From an uncultured Eubacteriales bacterium (GTDB taxonomy: Bacteria; Bacillota; Clostridia; Oscillospirales; CAG-272), in contig CAKXXW010000035.1 in NCBI GenBank assembly GCA_934378145.1, positions 1-18,078 on the forward strand: a DNA stretch of 18,078 nt. Reading direction: 5' to 3'. Made by a program: the position numbers and the translations under genes. The notes under the pieces were generated by a model. The model saw nothing but the letters and a program-made list of their open reading frames with translations, was not told the origin of the DNA and searched no databases. How positions within the stretch are numbered: position 1 is the stretch's first letter; every line of letters starts with the position of its first letter. Of this stretch, positions 7,178 to 13,912 are shown in pieces.

Positions 7178-7209
7178 GTGGGGGACTTTCTCGAAAGAAA
7201 GTCCCCCAC
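7178..7209. repeat. Hairpin repeat copy 1 (14-bp stem, UUCG loop)
   Basis: Arms GTGGGGGACTTTCT (7178-7191) and its exact complement (7196-7209) enclose CGAA, which is UUCG on the reverse strand, the direction of the upstream lipoprotein gene ending at 7265. It lies about 56 bases after that stop codon. No U tract follows, so it is not a classic intrinsic terminator. Confidence 0.85.
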
Positions 7210-7264
7210 ATCTCCCGCATCCTTCGTATTCCCCGTCGCGTCTCCGTATCCCCGGTCGTCAGGG

Positions 7265-9073
7265 TCAGAAGTCGAAATCCACGACCATCGGGCAATGGTC
7301 GGTCGAGAGCAGGGAGTAAAGGTCTGTCACGACCTCGTAAAGTCTTATCTTCACGCCCGAGTCTTTGTTCACGAAAAATTGGTCGATCGACTTGTCATGA
7401 CCGCCGCTCGGCATGACGGGGTTTATATAGAGCTTATTTACCTTGTCGTATTCGGGGTAGCTGTGATGAGTCTTCACATTTTCCTTCTTTTCGGCGATGT
7501 TGAAGACATCGGTCATTCCGCCGGCGGCGACCTTTCCGTAAGCCGACGAAGAGGTGTTGCAGTTGAAATCACCCGCGCAGAAGACCGGGATCTCTCCGTA
7601 TTTCTTTATTATCGCGTCCTTTGCCGCGAGCATCGTCTCGGCATCGACGAGGCGCGCCTGATCGTCGGAGTTGTCGATATGCTTCCACCAATAGTGCGTC
7701 GAGAGTACGGCGAATTTCTTTCCGGTCGCCTTTACCTCAAATACGCCGTAGGTGTAGCCCTTCGATGCGTCACCTTTGCCGTTCGGGTACTGCTTGTATT
7801 CCATGCCGAGCAGCTTCAGTTTCGAGGTCTTGTAGAAGAGCGGTGTCGAGTTGTTCGTCTTTCCGCTCGCATCGACCTCGGCATATCCGGCATCAGCCAT
7901 GAGCTTAGTTATCGAGTAATTTCCCGTGCGGTTCGCCGCGTTGCACTCCTGAAGCCCGATGATATCGGGATCGTAGGCGAAATAAAGCTCGCAGAGCTGC
8001 CTCTGCCTCTGCTCCCTCGGATAGAGGGTCGCGTTGCAGTTTCCGTACATATTGTTTATCATTATGCGGATCTCGCCGAGCTTCCTGTCGGCGTACTGCG
8101 TGCCGTCCTTGAAGTCCTTCGCGGCGTCGGCGGTGTATGAATAGCCCTCGTCAAGGCTCTGGTCGGCGACCGTGCTGTCAAGGAATTCCTTACCTATGTG
8201 ATCTATCGCCGCCTCGTAGCCGTAGAGCGAACCGGCGGCAAGATAGATCTTCCCGCCCTTGACCCCGAAGGTGAACTTGTGTCCGTCGGGCATAGCTCCG
8301 CTTCCCGAGGTCTTGCCCACAAGGATCTCATGGTCGTAGGTCTTCTTGTCGTTCACGATCGGCAGCGCCACACCGTAGAGAGATTCTATCTGCATCTTCA
8401 TACGGACGGCGGCACGGTATTCCGAGACCTTCGCATTTTCGGGAAGGACTATGCAGAAATCCTTAAGCTCAACGCCGCAGACCTTCACCGAGCGGAGAGC
8501 GTAGCTGTAATTATATGTATATTCCGACTCCTTCGCAAAAGAGAACGATCCGTCCTCAAAAGTTTTATCCTCGATGAATGTCCTGATGAAATATTTCACG
8601 GCGTTCACCGTAGCTTCGTCGCTTCCGCCGACGATGACGAGCTTCTTTCCGACCACACGGATGGCATAATTCGCGCCGAGCATACCCTCTGCAACGCTCC
8701 GCGTCTCATCGCGGTCGTTGCCGCCGACAAGTATCTCGTATTCGGGAATATCCGCGGCATCTTTGAACCAGTCGTTCGCAAGGTTGACCGTAACGCCCGT
8801 CGCCTTGAAGAAGGCATTTGAAAGGTCGCGGCAGGCGGAGACAAGCTCGCCCTCCCGGTCAGCCTTGTCGGGGCGACAGATGACATAGGAGGTCTTCTTG
8901 TCCTTTATTATCTCAAGGACCTCGGCGGGGGTGACAGGCTCGCCCGAATCCGCCGTCCCGCTGTCGCTCGTCGAAGAGGTGCCGCTGTTCTCCCCGTTGT
9001 CGCCGCCGAAGCATGCAGACAGTGTCGGGATCATCAAAAGAGATGCCAGAAGTACGCAGAGAAGCTTTTTCAT
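7265..9073 (-). CDS. Lipoprotein with C-terminal endonuclease/exonuclease/phosphatase domain
   Basis: This is a 602-residue predicted surface lipoprotein. The signal has the lipobox LSAC with Cys21, then a Ser/Thr/Gly/Asp-rich linker to about residue 47. Residues 48-310 hold two similar modules, each containing EILVG (113-117 and 249-253) followed by a GGKIYLAAG-like strand and an ATVNAVKYFI/YEAAIDHI helix. This resembles the N-terminal domains seen before glycosidase catalytic domains. Residues 334-602 form an EEP (DNase I-like) domain with MINNMYGN (338-344), LQEC with E376, STH with H460, GDFN with D502 and N504, IDQFF with D564, and STDH with D592 and H593. All catalytic positions look intact, so a metal-dependent phosphodiesterase or phosphatase acting outside the cell is likely. 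The substrate (nucleic acid, lipid or sugar phosphate) is unknown. The start at 9073 has AAGGAG 10 bases upstream and gives the signal peptide. Confidence 0.88.
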   Translation of the reverse strand: MKKLLCVLLASLLMIPTLSACFGGDNGENSGTSSTSDSGTADSGEPVTPAEVLEIIKDKKTSYVICRPDKADREGELVSACRDLSNAFFKATGVTVNLANDWFKDAADIPEYEILVGGNDRDETRSVAEGMLGANYAIRVVGKKLVIVGGSDEATVNAVKYFIRTFIEDKTFEDGSFSFAKESEYTYNYSYALRSVKVCGVELKDFCIVLPENAKVSEYRAAVRMKMQIESLYGVALPIVNDKKTYDHEILVGKTSGSGAMPDGHKFTFGVKGGKIYLAAGSLYGYEAAIDHIGKEFLDSTVADQSLDEGYSYTADAAKDFKDGTQYADRKLGEIRIMINNMYGNCNATLYPREQRQRQLCELYFAYDPDIIGLQECNAANRTGNYSITKLMADAGYAEVDASGKTNNSTPLFYKTSKLKLLGMEYKQYPNGKGDASKGYTYGVFEVKATGKKFAVLSTHYWWKHIDNSDDQARLVDAETMLAAKDAIIKKYGEIPVFCAGDFNCNTSSSAYGKVAAGGMTDVFNIAEKKENVKTHHSYPEYDKVNKLYINPVMPSGGHDKSIDQFFVNKDSGVKIRLYEVVTDLYSLLSTDHCPMVVDFDF

Positions 9074-9107
9074 AGGAAATTTTCTCCTTATTTTATTTAC
9101 TTCCTTC

Positions 9108-9136
9108 ATTTTATACGATAGAAGTTCTTTTGTCAA
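9108..9136 (-). promoter_or_regulatory. Sigma-A promoter of the EEP-domain lipoprotein
   Basis: On the reverse strand a perfect TTGACA (9131-9136) is followed after 17 bases by TAAAAT (9108-9113), about 35 bases before the start codon. No equally good promoter was recognised for the divergent M23 gene, although AT-rich -10-like sequences occur at 9164-9195. Confidence 0.75.
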
Positions 9137-9226
9137 GTCGCAAAGTATTTTTGCCTTTTACTGTATAAGGCGGAAAGTGCGGGCAATAATATAACCAGAC
9201 AACAAAAAAACAAGGAGTTACACAAA

Positions 9227-9964
9227 ATGTCGGACAAATTCAAAAATTCAAAATTTTATCAGACCCTCAAGAACCCCAAAGTCAGCCGCGCTCTCTATCT
9301 CTCACTTGTAGTCATCCTCGTTGTGACCGCAATAGTCATCGGCGCAGTCTCGGCAGCCAACCGCGCAAAGCGCAATGAAAACAAAGACCCCGCAAAAGAC
9401 CCGAACACCTCCGATACCACAGAGAACACCCCCGGAACGACCGAAAACAAGCCGAACGACACAACAAAGGATCCCGGCTCCGACTCGAAGCCGACCGGGA
9501 ACGAGGTCCCCGAGCTTTCCCTTCCCGTTGCGGGTAAGGTCATCAAGAAGCACGACTCGAAGGTTCAGGTCTTCTCCGAAACGATGAACGACTACCGCGT
9601 GCACCTCGGTGTTGACATCGCGACCGAGGCGGACGCCGCTGTGCTTGCCGCCGCGGACGGCAAGATCAGAAAGATCTGGAAAGATCCCATGATGGGCTAC
9701 TGCCTCGCTCTCGAACACTCGGGCGAGATGGTCACGGTCTATAAGAATCTTTCCGACACTCTTCCCGAAGGCATCAAGGAAGGCGCGACCGTCAAGGCCG
9801 GCGACACGATCGGCAAGGTCGGCGACAGCGCGATGGTCGAGGTCGCAGAAGAGCCTCATCTGCACTTTGAGGTCACCGTGAAGGACATCCAGACCGACCC
9901 TCTGACCTGCTTCTCCGAGAAAGACCTCAAGGCTCTCACCGTTGATACCGCGTACGAAGACTGA
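9227..9964 (+). CDS. Membrane-anchored M23 peptidase family protein, SpoIIQ-like
   Basis: The 245-residue protein has a short cytoplasmic N-terminus, one membrane helix (about 23-44), a Thr/Asn/Pro/Asp-rich linker (48-98) and a LytM/M23 domain (100-230). The metal ligands are present: H126 and D130 in HLGVDI, and H213 in HLHFEV with H211 as the paired catalytic His. The segments VFSETMNDYRVHLGVDIA and VEVAEEPHLHFEV closely resemble SpoIIQ, the forespore membrane protein that docks with SpoIIIAH during engulfment. Where active LytM enzymes carry a further catalytic His in a YxH motif, this protein has VYKNL (Asn174), so hydrolysis may be weak or lost. AAGGAG lies 9-10 bases before the ATG. No sporulation gene is adjacent, so it could instead be a general wall-remodelling M23 protein. 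Confidence 0.85.
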   Translation: MSDKFKNSKFYQTLKNPKVSRALYLSLVVILVVTAIVIGAVSAANRAKRNENKDPAKDPNTSDTTENTPGTTENKPNDTTKDPGSDSKPTGNEVPELSLPVAGKVIKKHDSKVQVFSETMNDYRVHLGVDIATEADAAVLAAADGKIRKIWKDPMMGYCLALEHSGEMVTVYKNLSDTLPEGIKEGATVKAGDTIGKVGDSAMVEVAEEPHLHFEVTVKDIQTDPLTCFSEKDLKALTVDTAYED

Positions 9965-10020
9965 TTTCTGATCTGCCCCCGTCGAAAGACGCGGCGGGAG
10001 ACGGGAGAGACGAAGAACGC

Positions 10021-10048
10021 GGGGGACTTTCTTTCGAGAAAGTCCCCC
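10021..10048. repeat. Hairpin repeat copy 2 (12-bp stem, UUCG loop)
   Basis: GGGGGACTTTCT (10021-10032) pairs exactly with 10037-10048 around TTCG, so the transcript of the M23 gene would carry a UUCG tetraloop hairpin about 57 bases after its stop codon. It is followed by CACCCCCAAAGAACTTG with no U tract. Confidence 0.85.
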
Positions 10049-10144
10049 ACACCCCCAAAGAACTTGAACAAATGGTTTGTAGGGGAGGATATTATCCTCC
10101 CGAAAACGATACCTTTGCGCAAAGAAATGTGAATACGAGAAACT

Positions 10145-10177
10145 CGGGGAAACCTTCTTTCGGAGAAGGTTTCCCCG
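10145..10177. repeat. Hairpin repeat copy 3 (14-bp stem)
   Basis: CGGGGAAACCTTCT (10145-10158) pairs exactly with 10164-10177 around TTCGG. Relative to the other copies the stem has CC opposite GG where they have CT opposite AG, so both sides have changed together. Confidence 0.85.
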
Positions 10178-10305
10178 AACCCTTTCTAAGAACTTGAAAA
10201 AGAGTTATGGCAATGTTACCTTGTCTCGCGGCATTACTGCCATAGTCTTTAACCGTAAAATAAGACATTACTCCTATAACCCGTCAACAAATTCTTTGAA
10301 GGGTT

Positions 10306-10335
10306 CGGGAAACTTTCTTTTAAGAAAGTTTTCCG
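10306..10335. repeat. Hairpin repeat copy 4, inverted orientation
   Basis: CGGGAAACTTTCT (10306-10318) pairs with 10323-10335 around TTTA, with a single G-T pair. The flanks (AAATTCTTTGAAGGG before, GTGTCCCCCGTGTCCCCC after) show that it lies in the opposite orientation to copies 2 and 3. Confidence 0.8.
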
Positions 10336-10459
10336 TGTCCCCCGTGTCCCCCGTTCTCCCGTCCGTCCCCCCGAAAAAACGACGCCGCCGTTCGTTTTTG
10401 TTGCCAAATAAATCGTGAAAGTTGCGCGGAATATTGTTGAAAAAGGAGATATTTTGAGG

Positions 10460-10488
10460 TTGACTTATATCCTCCCGTATGGTAAAAT
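10460..10488 (+). promoter_or_regulatory. Extended sigma-A promoter of the ABC/DUF1854 operon
   Basis: TTGACT (10460-10465), a 17-base spacer and TAAAAT (10483-10488), with TG at 10480-10481 making an extended -10. The start codon follows about 35 bases after the -10. Its position places the start codon at 10523 rather than at the in-frame ATG at 10415. Confidence 0.75.
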
Positions 10489-10522
10489 AAGCCCACCCAC
10501 AGGGAAACAGGAGGAAAAGCCT

Positions 10523-12862
10523 ATGAATCCGGACATTCTGGTCAACAAAAAGCTGACAGAATCCGAACTTCGACGGATCGAAAGCTACGGCAGCGACGAG
10601 TCCCCCGTTGTATTCGCCATCATCGGAGATGTCTCCGGCGAGGGAGTCTACTCGCGCTCGGTCTTTGCCGCCACCGAAAGCGAACTCTTCGTTTTCGACC
10701 TTGACCGTGACGACCCGCCGTACAGCCTTAAGTTTTCCGACATACAGAAGATCTTCACAAAGCGTATGTACGGAAACGCCTTTATCCGCGTGATCCTCAA
10801 GGGTGAGGACAAGCCCCGTAACATCTTTCGTTACACCCTCAGCATAGCGCAGCTCTGCGACTCCGCGATACTCTTCGTCAGCAACATCATCGGCGGCGCA
10901 GATCCCGATGAACAGGCGGGGATAATCGCCGCGACCTACGAAAAGCAGCTATCTGTCTGCCCGAAGTGCGGCAGAACGCTCTCGGCTCCCGGGGTCAAGT
11001 GCATCAACTGCGAGGGCAAGCGCAAGGTGATATCCCGCCTTGCCGTCTACATGAAGCCCGAAATGAAGACTCTGATCTTCTCGGTCTTTCTCTCGATAGT
11101 AACGACCTCTCTCGCGCTGATACCGCCCTACCTGACAAAGACCCTCGTCGACAACATTCTGAAGCAGGGCAACACAGCCGACACGGTGATAAACCTTTCC
11201 GACATCCTTGAGATGCCGATCGGCGCGACACTTACCGCTAAGCAGTCGCTGATACTTATAGGCATACTTCTTGCCTCTATCCTCATAATCCGCCATGCGC
11301 TCGGCGCGGTGCGCGGTTACTTCCTTCGCCGCAGCGGCGACAGGATCGTGAAATCGCTCCGCGACGATGTATATGAACACGCCCAGCACCTTCCGATGCG
11401 CTTCTACGACAAGACCTCCACGGGGTCGGTCATCAACCGCATCTCGGGCGACAGCTCGACGCTCCAGTCCTTTATGCTCCGCATAACGCAGGAGGTCGTC
11501 GTTCAGTTCTTCAAGATGGTCGGTATCATAATAATCATGGTGGCGATGAACGGGCGCCTTGCCCTCTACTCGCTCATTCCCGTCCCCTTCGTCGTCGTCG
11601 GCGCGAGGATATTCTCGAAAAAGATCGCACCCTTCTACCGCCGCATCTGGAGAAGGTGGGCTGCTGTCTCGGGCGTTCTCACCGACACTATCCCGGGGAT
11701 CAGGGTCATAAAGTCCTTCACGAACGAAAAGAACGCGACCGAGCTTTTTGAAGCGAAGAACAACGACTGGTACGAGACCGACATAAAGGCGGGCAAGATC
11801 CTCAATGTCTACCCCGCCGTCGTAAACACCTTCGTCGGATTCGGCTCCGTCGTCATCTGGATGCTCGGCGGTCTTGCCGTTCTGAAGGTCACAGGGGGAG
11901 CTGTCGGCGACCTTACCGCCGGTACTCTCGTATCCTTCATCTCCTATGCCTCGATGTTCTACGAGCCGGTGAACTTCTTCGCGAACCTCAACGACTCCTA
12001 CCAGAGCGCCCTCTCGTCCGCCGAGAGGATATTCGACATCCTTGACGCCGAGCCGGAACACGACTTCGGCAAGGGCAACAAGCTCGCCGAAATGAAGGGC
12101 AAGATCGAATTCAGGCATGTCAGCTTCTCCTTCGACCGCACGAAAAAGGTCCTTGAGGATGTCAACATAAAGATAGAGCCGGGCGACATCGTCGGTATCG
12201 TCGGAACGACGGGATCGGGCAAATCGACGCTCGTGAACCTCTTTTTGCGCTACTACGACCACTATCAGGGCAAGATCCTTGTCGATGGGGTCGACATACG
12301 CAAGATAGATATGGAATATTACCGCTCTCAGATAGGCTATGTCCAGCAGGAGCCGATGATGTTCCATGACACGATATTCAACAATATAGCCTACGGCAAC
12401 AGCTCATATTCGGTCGACGATGTAATAAACGCCGCCGACATTGCGAATGCGCACGAATTTATAGTCCGTCAGCCCGACGGCTATGACTCGGTACTCGGTG
12501 AACGCGGCGTCGGACTCTCGGGCGGTGAGCGCCAGAGGCTCTCTATCGCCCGCGCGGTGCTGAAGAACCCGAGCATCCTCGTCTTTGACGAAGCCACGGC
12601 GTCGGTCGACTCCGAGACCGAACACCTCATCCAGGACGCCATAGAGCGGCTCATCAGCGGCAGGACGACCATCATGATCGCACACAGGCTCTCGACGCTC
12701 AGCAAGGCGAACAAGATAATCGTCGTCGACAACGGCAGGATCCTTGAATTCGGCACGCCCGACGAGCTGCTCGAAAAGAAGGGCAAATACTGGAAGCTCG
12801 TGCAGATACAGTCGATGGCTGACCGCGTCGCCGAGCAGAAGCGCGCCGAAAACTTTGAATAA
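10523..12862 (+). CDS. ABC exporter (fused permease/ATPase) with N-terminal PH-like and zinc-ribbon extension
   Basis: The 779-residue protein is an ABC exporter half-transporter with an unusual N-terminus. Residues 20-125 look like a bacterial PH-like beta domain (VFAATESELFVFDL, FSDIQKIFTKRMYGN). Residues 146-163 form a zinc ribbon, CPKC then CINC (C146, C149, C160, C163). Six membrane helices follow (about 182-480). The ATPase domain has Walker A GTTGSGKST (561-569), a Q-loop at YVQQEP (Q608/Q609), signature LSGGE (665-669), Walker B ILVFDE (685-690) and H-loop H721. All catalytic motifs are intact, so it should pump substrate outward as a dimer. AGGAGG precedes the ATG at 10523. The DUF1854 gene follows after 14 bases. 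In other bacteria this type of transporter and DUF1854 pair is associated with cyanophycin genes, but none is visible here, so the substrate is unknown. Confidence 0.93.
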   Translation: MNPDILVNKKLTESELRRIESYGSDESPVVFAIIGDVSGEGVYSRSVFAATESELFVFDLDRDDPPYSLKFSDIQKIFTKRMYGNAFIRVILKGEDKPRNIFRYTLSIAQLCDSAILFVSNIIGGADPDEQAGIIAATYEKQLSVCPKCGRTLSAPGVKCINCEGKRKVISRLAVYMKPEMKTLIFSVFLSIVTTSLALIPPYLTKTLVDNILKQGNTADTVINLSDILEMPIGATLTAKQSLILIGILLASILIIRHALGAVRGYFLRRSGDRIVKSLRDDVYEHAQHLPMRFYDKTSTGSVINRISGDSSTLQSFMLRITQEVVVQFFKMVGIIIIMVAMNGRLALYSLIPVPFVVVGARIFSKKIAPFYRRIWRRWAAVSGVLTDTIPGIRVIKSFTNEKNATELFEAKNNDWYETDIKAGKILNVYPAVVNTFVGFGSVVIWMLGGLAVLKVTGGAVGDLTAGTLVSFISYASMFYEPVNFFANLNDSYQSALSSAERIFDILDAEPEHDFGKGNKLAEMKGKIEFRHVSFSFDRTKKVLEDVNIKIEPGDIVGIVGTTGSGKSTLVNLFLRYYDHYQGKILVDGVDIRKIDMEYYRSQIGYVQQEPMMFHDTIFNNIAYGNSSYSVDDVINAADIANAHEFIVRQPDGYDSVLGERGVGLSGGERQRLSIARAVLKNPSILVFDEATASVDSETEHLIQDAIERLISGRTTIMIAHRLSTLSKANKIIVVDNGRILEFGTPDELLEKKGKYWKLVQIQSMADRVAEQKRAENFE

Positions 12863-12876
12863 GGAGGACTCGGGTA

Positions 12877-13359
12877 ATGGCACGATACATAGTCACCGAT
12901 AAGGACAGAATAGTGCGCACCGACACCTACCTTGTGCGCGTCGAATGTGAAAACGGCGAGGTCTTCGAAGGACTCGAACCGCGTCGGCTCTTCCCGATAA
13001 CCGATCCCGAAAACTACATTACACTGCTTGACGAAAAGGAAAAGGAAAAAGCCCTCATAAAGTCTCTTTCCTCGGTCACAAAGGAATCGAGGGAGGCAAT
13101 AGAGGGCTGCTTCGGGGACTACTACATGATCCCGAAGATAACCGCCGTGCTGGCGGTCGAGGACAAGCTCGGCACTCTCAAATGGAGAGTCATGACCGAC
13201 CGCGGAGAAGTAACATTCCGCATCAGGAACCGCCACAGCGACATAAAGGTGCTTGACGGCAATCGGCTCTTCGTCCGCGATTCGAACGACAACAGGTACA
13301 TTTCCGACCTTGACAGCCTCGACAAGGCGAGCATGAGGCTCATCTTCAGCTATCTCTGA
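12877..13359 (+). CDS. DUF1854 family protein, partner of the ABC exporter
   Basis: The 160-residue soluble protein matches the DUF1854 pattern: RRLFPITDPENYITLLD near residues 42-58, YYMIPKITAVLAVEDKLGTLKWRVMTDRGEVTFRIR in the middle, then the C-terminal RLFVRDSNDNRYISDLDSLD. It has no signal peptide or membrane segment. The start codon is preceded by AAGGAGG with a 9-base gap, and this site overlaps the stop codon of the exporter, so the two are co-transcribed and probably co-translated. In cyanophycin clusters DUF1854 proteins also accompany an ABC transporter; the molecular role is not known. It may regulate or gate the transporter (inference from pairing). Its last 14 bases overlap the end of the opposing regulator gene. 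Confidence 0.85.
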   Translation: MARYIVTDKDRIVRTDTYLVRVECENGEVFEGLEPRRLFPITDPENYITLLDEKEKEKALIKSLSSVTKESREAIEGCFGDYYMIPKITAVLAVEDKLGTLKWRVMTDRGEVTFRIRNRHSDIKVLDGNRLFVRDSNDNRYISDLDSLDKASMRLIFSYL

Positions 13360-13912
13360 GAAGCGCATATCCGCGCGAGCGGTATGTCACGACAAGACCG
13401 GCACCTCCGGCTGCGGCGAGCTTCTTCCTAATATTGCAGATATAAACATCGGCGGCGTTGCCGTTCATTCCGAGGAGGGTGTTTAGCCTTTCGCGGCTGA
13501 CCGGCTCGCCGCCGGCTTCATACAGCGCCGAGATCACCGCAAGCTCGGCGGGCGAGAGCCTTATCTTCTCTCCGAAGAGAAGGACTCCGTCGCATATCAC
13601 AGAAAGCCCCGTCGGGGCTTTTTCTTTTTTTGCCACATCCGAAGGCGGGAAGAAGGCTGCGACCGCTTCCCTTAACGAAGAAAGGCTGAACGGTCGGGAA
13701 AGGCAGGCATCGGCTCCTCCCTTCTCTGCCGCCTCTCCGACGAGCAGGGTGAAGGCATGTTCTCCCGATGCGGGAGGCACTTCGCGGTCGGTGATGAGCA
13801 GGCGGCAGCCGAAAGCCTTCGCCATGCCGACCGTATATCCCGCACGCGTCAGCTCGTCGCATATCAGCCCCGCCAGCACGGGGTCGGCGAGATTTACCGT
13901 TATATCGTTCAT
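13346..13912 (-). CDS. Small response-regulator-like protein with OmpR/PhoB-type winged helix
   Basis: The C-terminal half (about 103-188) is an OmpR/PhoB-type winged-helix DNA-binding domain: LLFGEKIRLSPAELAVISAL, then GEPVSRERL, DVYICNIRKKL and the wing YRSRGYALL. The N-terminal part (1-90) looks like a shortened receiver domain. LLITD (38-42) resembles the phospho-acceptor strand and LSRPF (71-75) the KPF motif, with Arg in place of Lys. The usual N-terminal acidic pair and about 25-30 residues of the fold are missing, so normal phosphorylation is doubtful. Its ATG overlaps the dus stop codon as ATGA, so translation is coupled. No histidine kinase is adjacent. It is likely a phosphorylation-independent regulator; the target is unknown. 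Confidence 0.8.
   Translation of the reverse strand: MNDITVNLADPVLAGLICDELTRAGYTVGMAKAFGCRLLITDREVPPASGEHAFTLLVGEAAEKGGADACLSRPFSLSSLREAVAAFFPPSDVAKKEKAPTGLSVICDGVLLFGEKIRLSPAELAVISALYEAGGEPVSRERLNTLLGMNGNAADVYICNIRKKLAAAGGAGLVVTYRSRGYALLRDS

Larger units (their letters stand above)
6797..7260. repeat. Composite intergenic element with inverted ends (MITE-like)
   Basis: The gap 6670-7264 holds no gene that I can support. The left end (6797-6846) is a string of CGGGAGAYGC-like short repeats ending in GCGGGG. It is followed by a GGGGC-GCC-GCCCC hairpin (6843-6855) and a CAAGCC...GGCTTG hairpin (6864-6883). The right end (7145-7260) is, in inverted orientation, the same plan: AAGTTCTTT, a 14-bp hairpin at 7178-7209, then the complement of the CGGGAGAYGC-like repeats. 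The core between them is full of hairpins (see 6903-7130). The inverted ends and the lack of coding capacity suggest a non-autonomous or mosaic repeat element. No target-site duplication could be fixed. Confidence 0.55.
9978..10376. repeat. Composite intergenic element with inverted ends, second copy
   Basis: The gap 9965-10522 contains no supportable gene. It starts 13 bases after the M23 stop codon with CGGGAGACGGGAGAGACG-like repeats, then two forward hairpin copies (10021-10048 and 10145-10177), each followed by AAGAACTTGAA. Between them is the palindrome GGAGGATA-T-TATCCTCC (10084-10100). Further on, TATGGCA (10206-10212) pairs with TGCCATA (10238-10244). The right end carries CATTACTCCTATAACCC (10266-10282), AAATTCTTTGAAGGG and an inverted hairpin copy (10306-10335), followed by the complement of the GGGGGACACGGGGGAC-like repeats to 10376. 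CATTACTCCTATAACCC recurs at 7140-7156 in the other composite element, at the same distance from its hairpin. Confidence 0.55.

Noticed and set aside
7178..7209. Classic intrinsic terminator for the EEP lipoprotein
   Set aside because: The stem is strong, but no U-rich tract follows on either strand; it is better described as a member of the dispersed hairpin family.
7157..10418. Similar short peptides (KFFxGVGDFLERKSP, GSGNFLLRKFSVSP) readable from several hairpin copies
   Set aside because: They come from translating the same palindromic DNA repeat; frames continue into unrelated sequence and have no ribosome sites, so a peptide family is not supported.
10949..12367. 472-codon open frame opposite the ABC exporter
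   Set aside because: The exporter shows every ATPase motif in order; the antisense product is an acidic/basic shadow sequence with no domain pattern.
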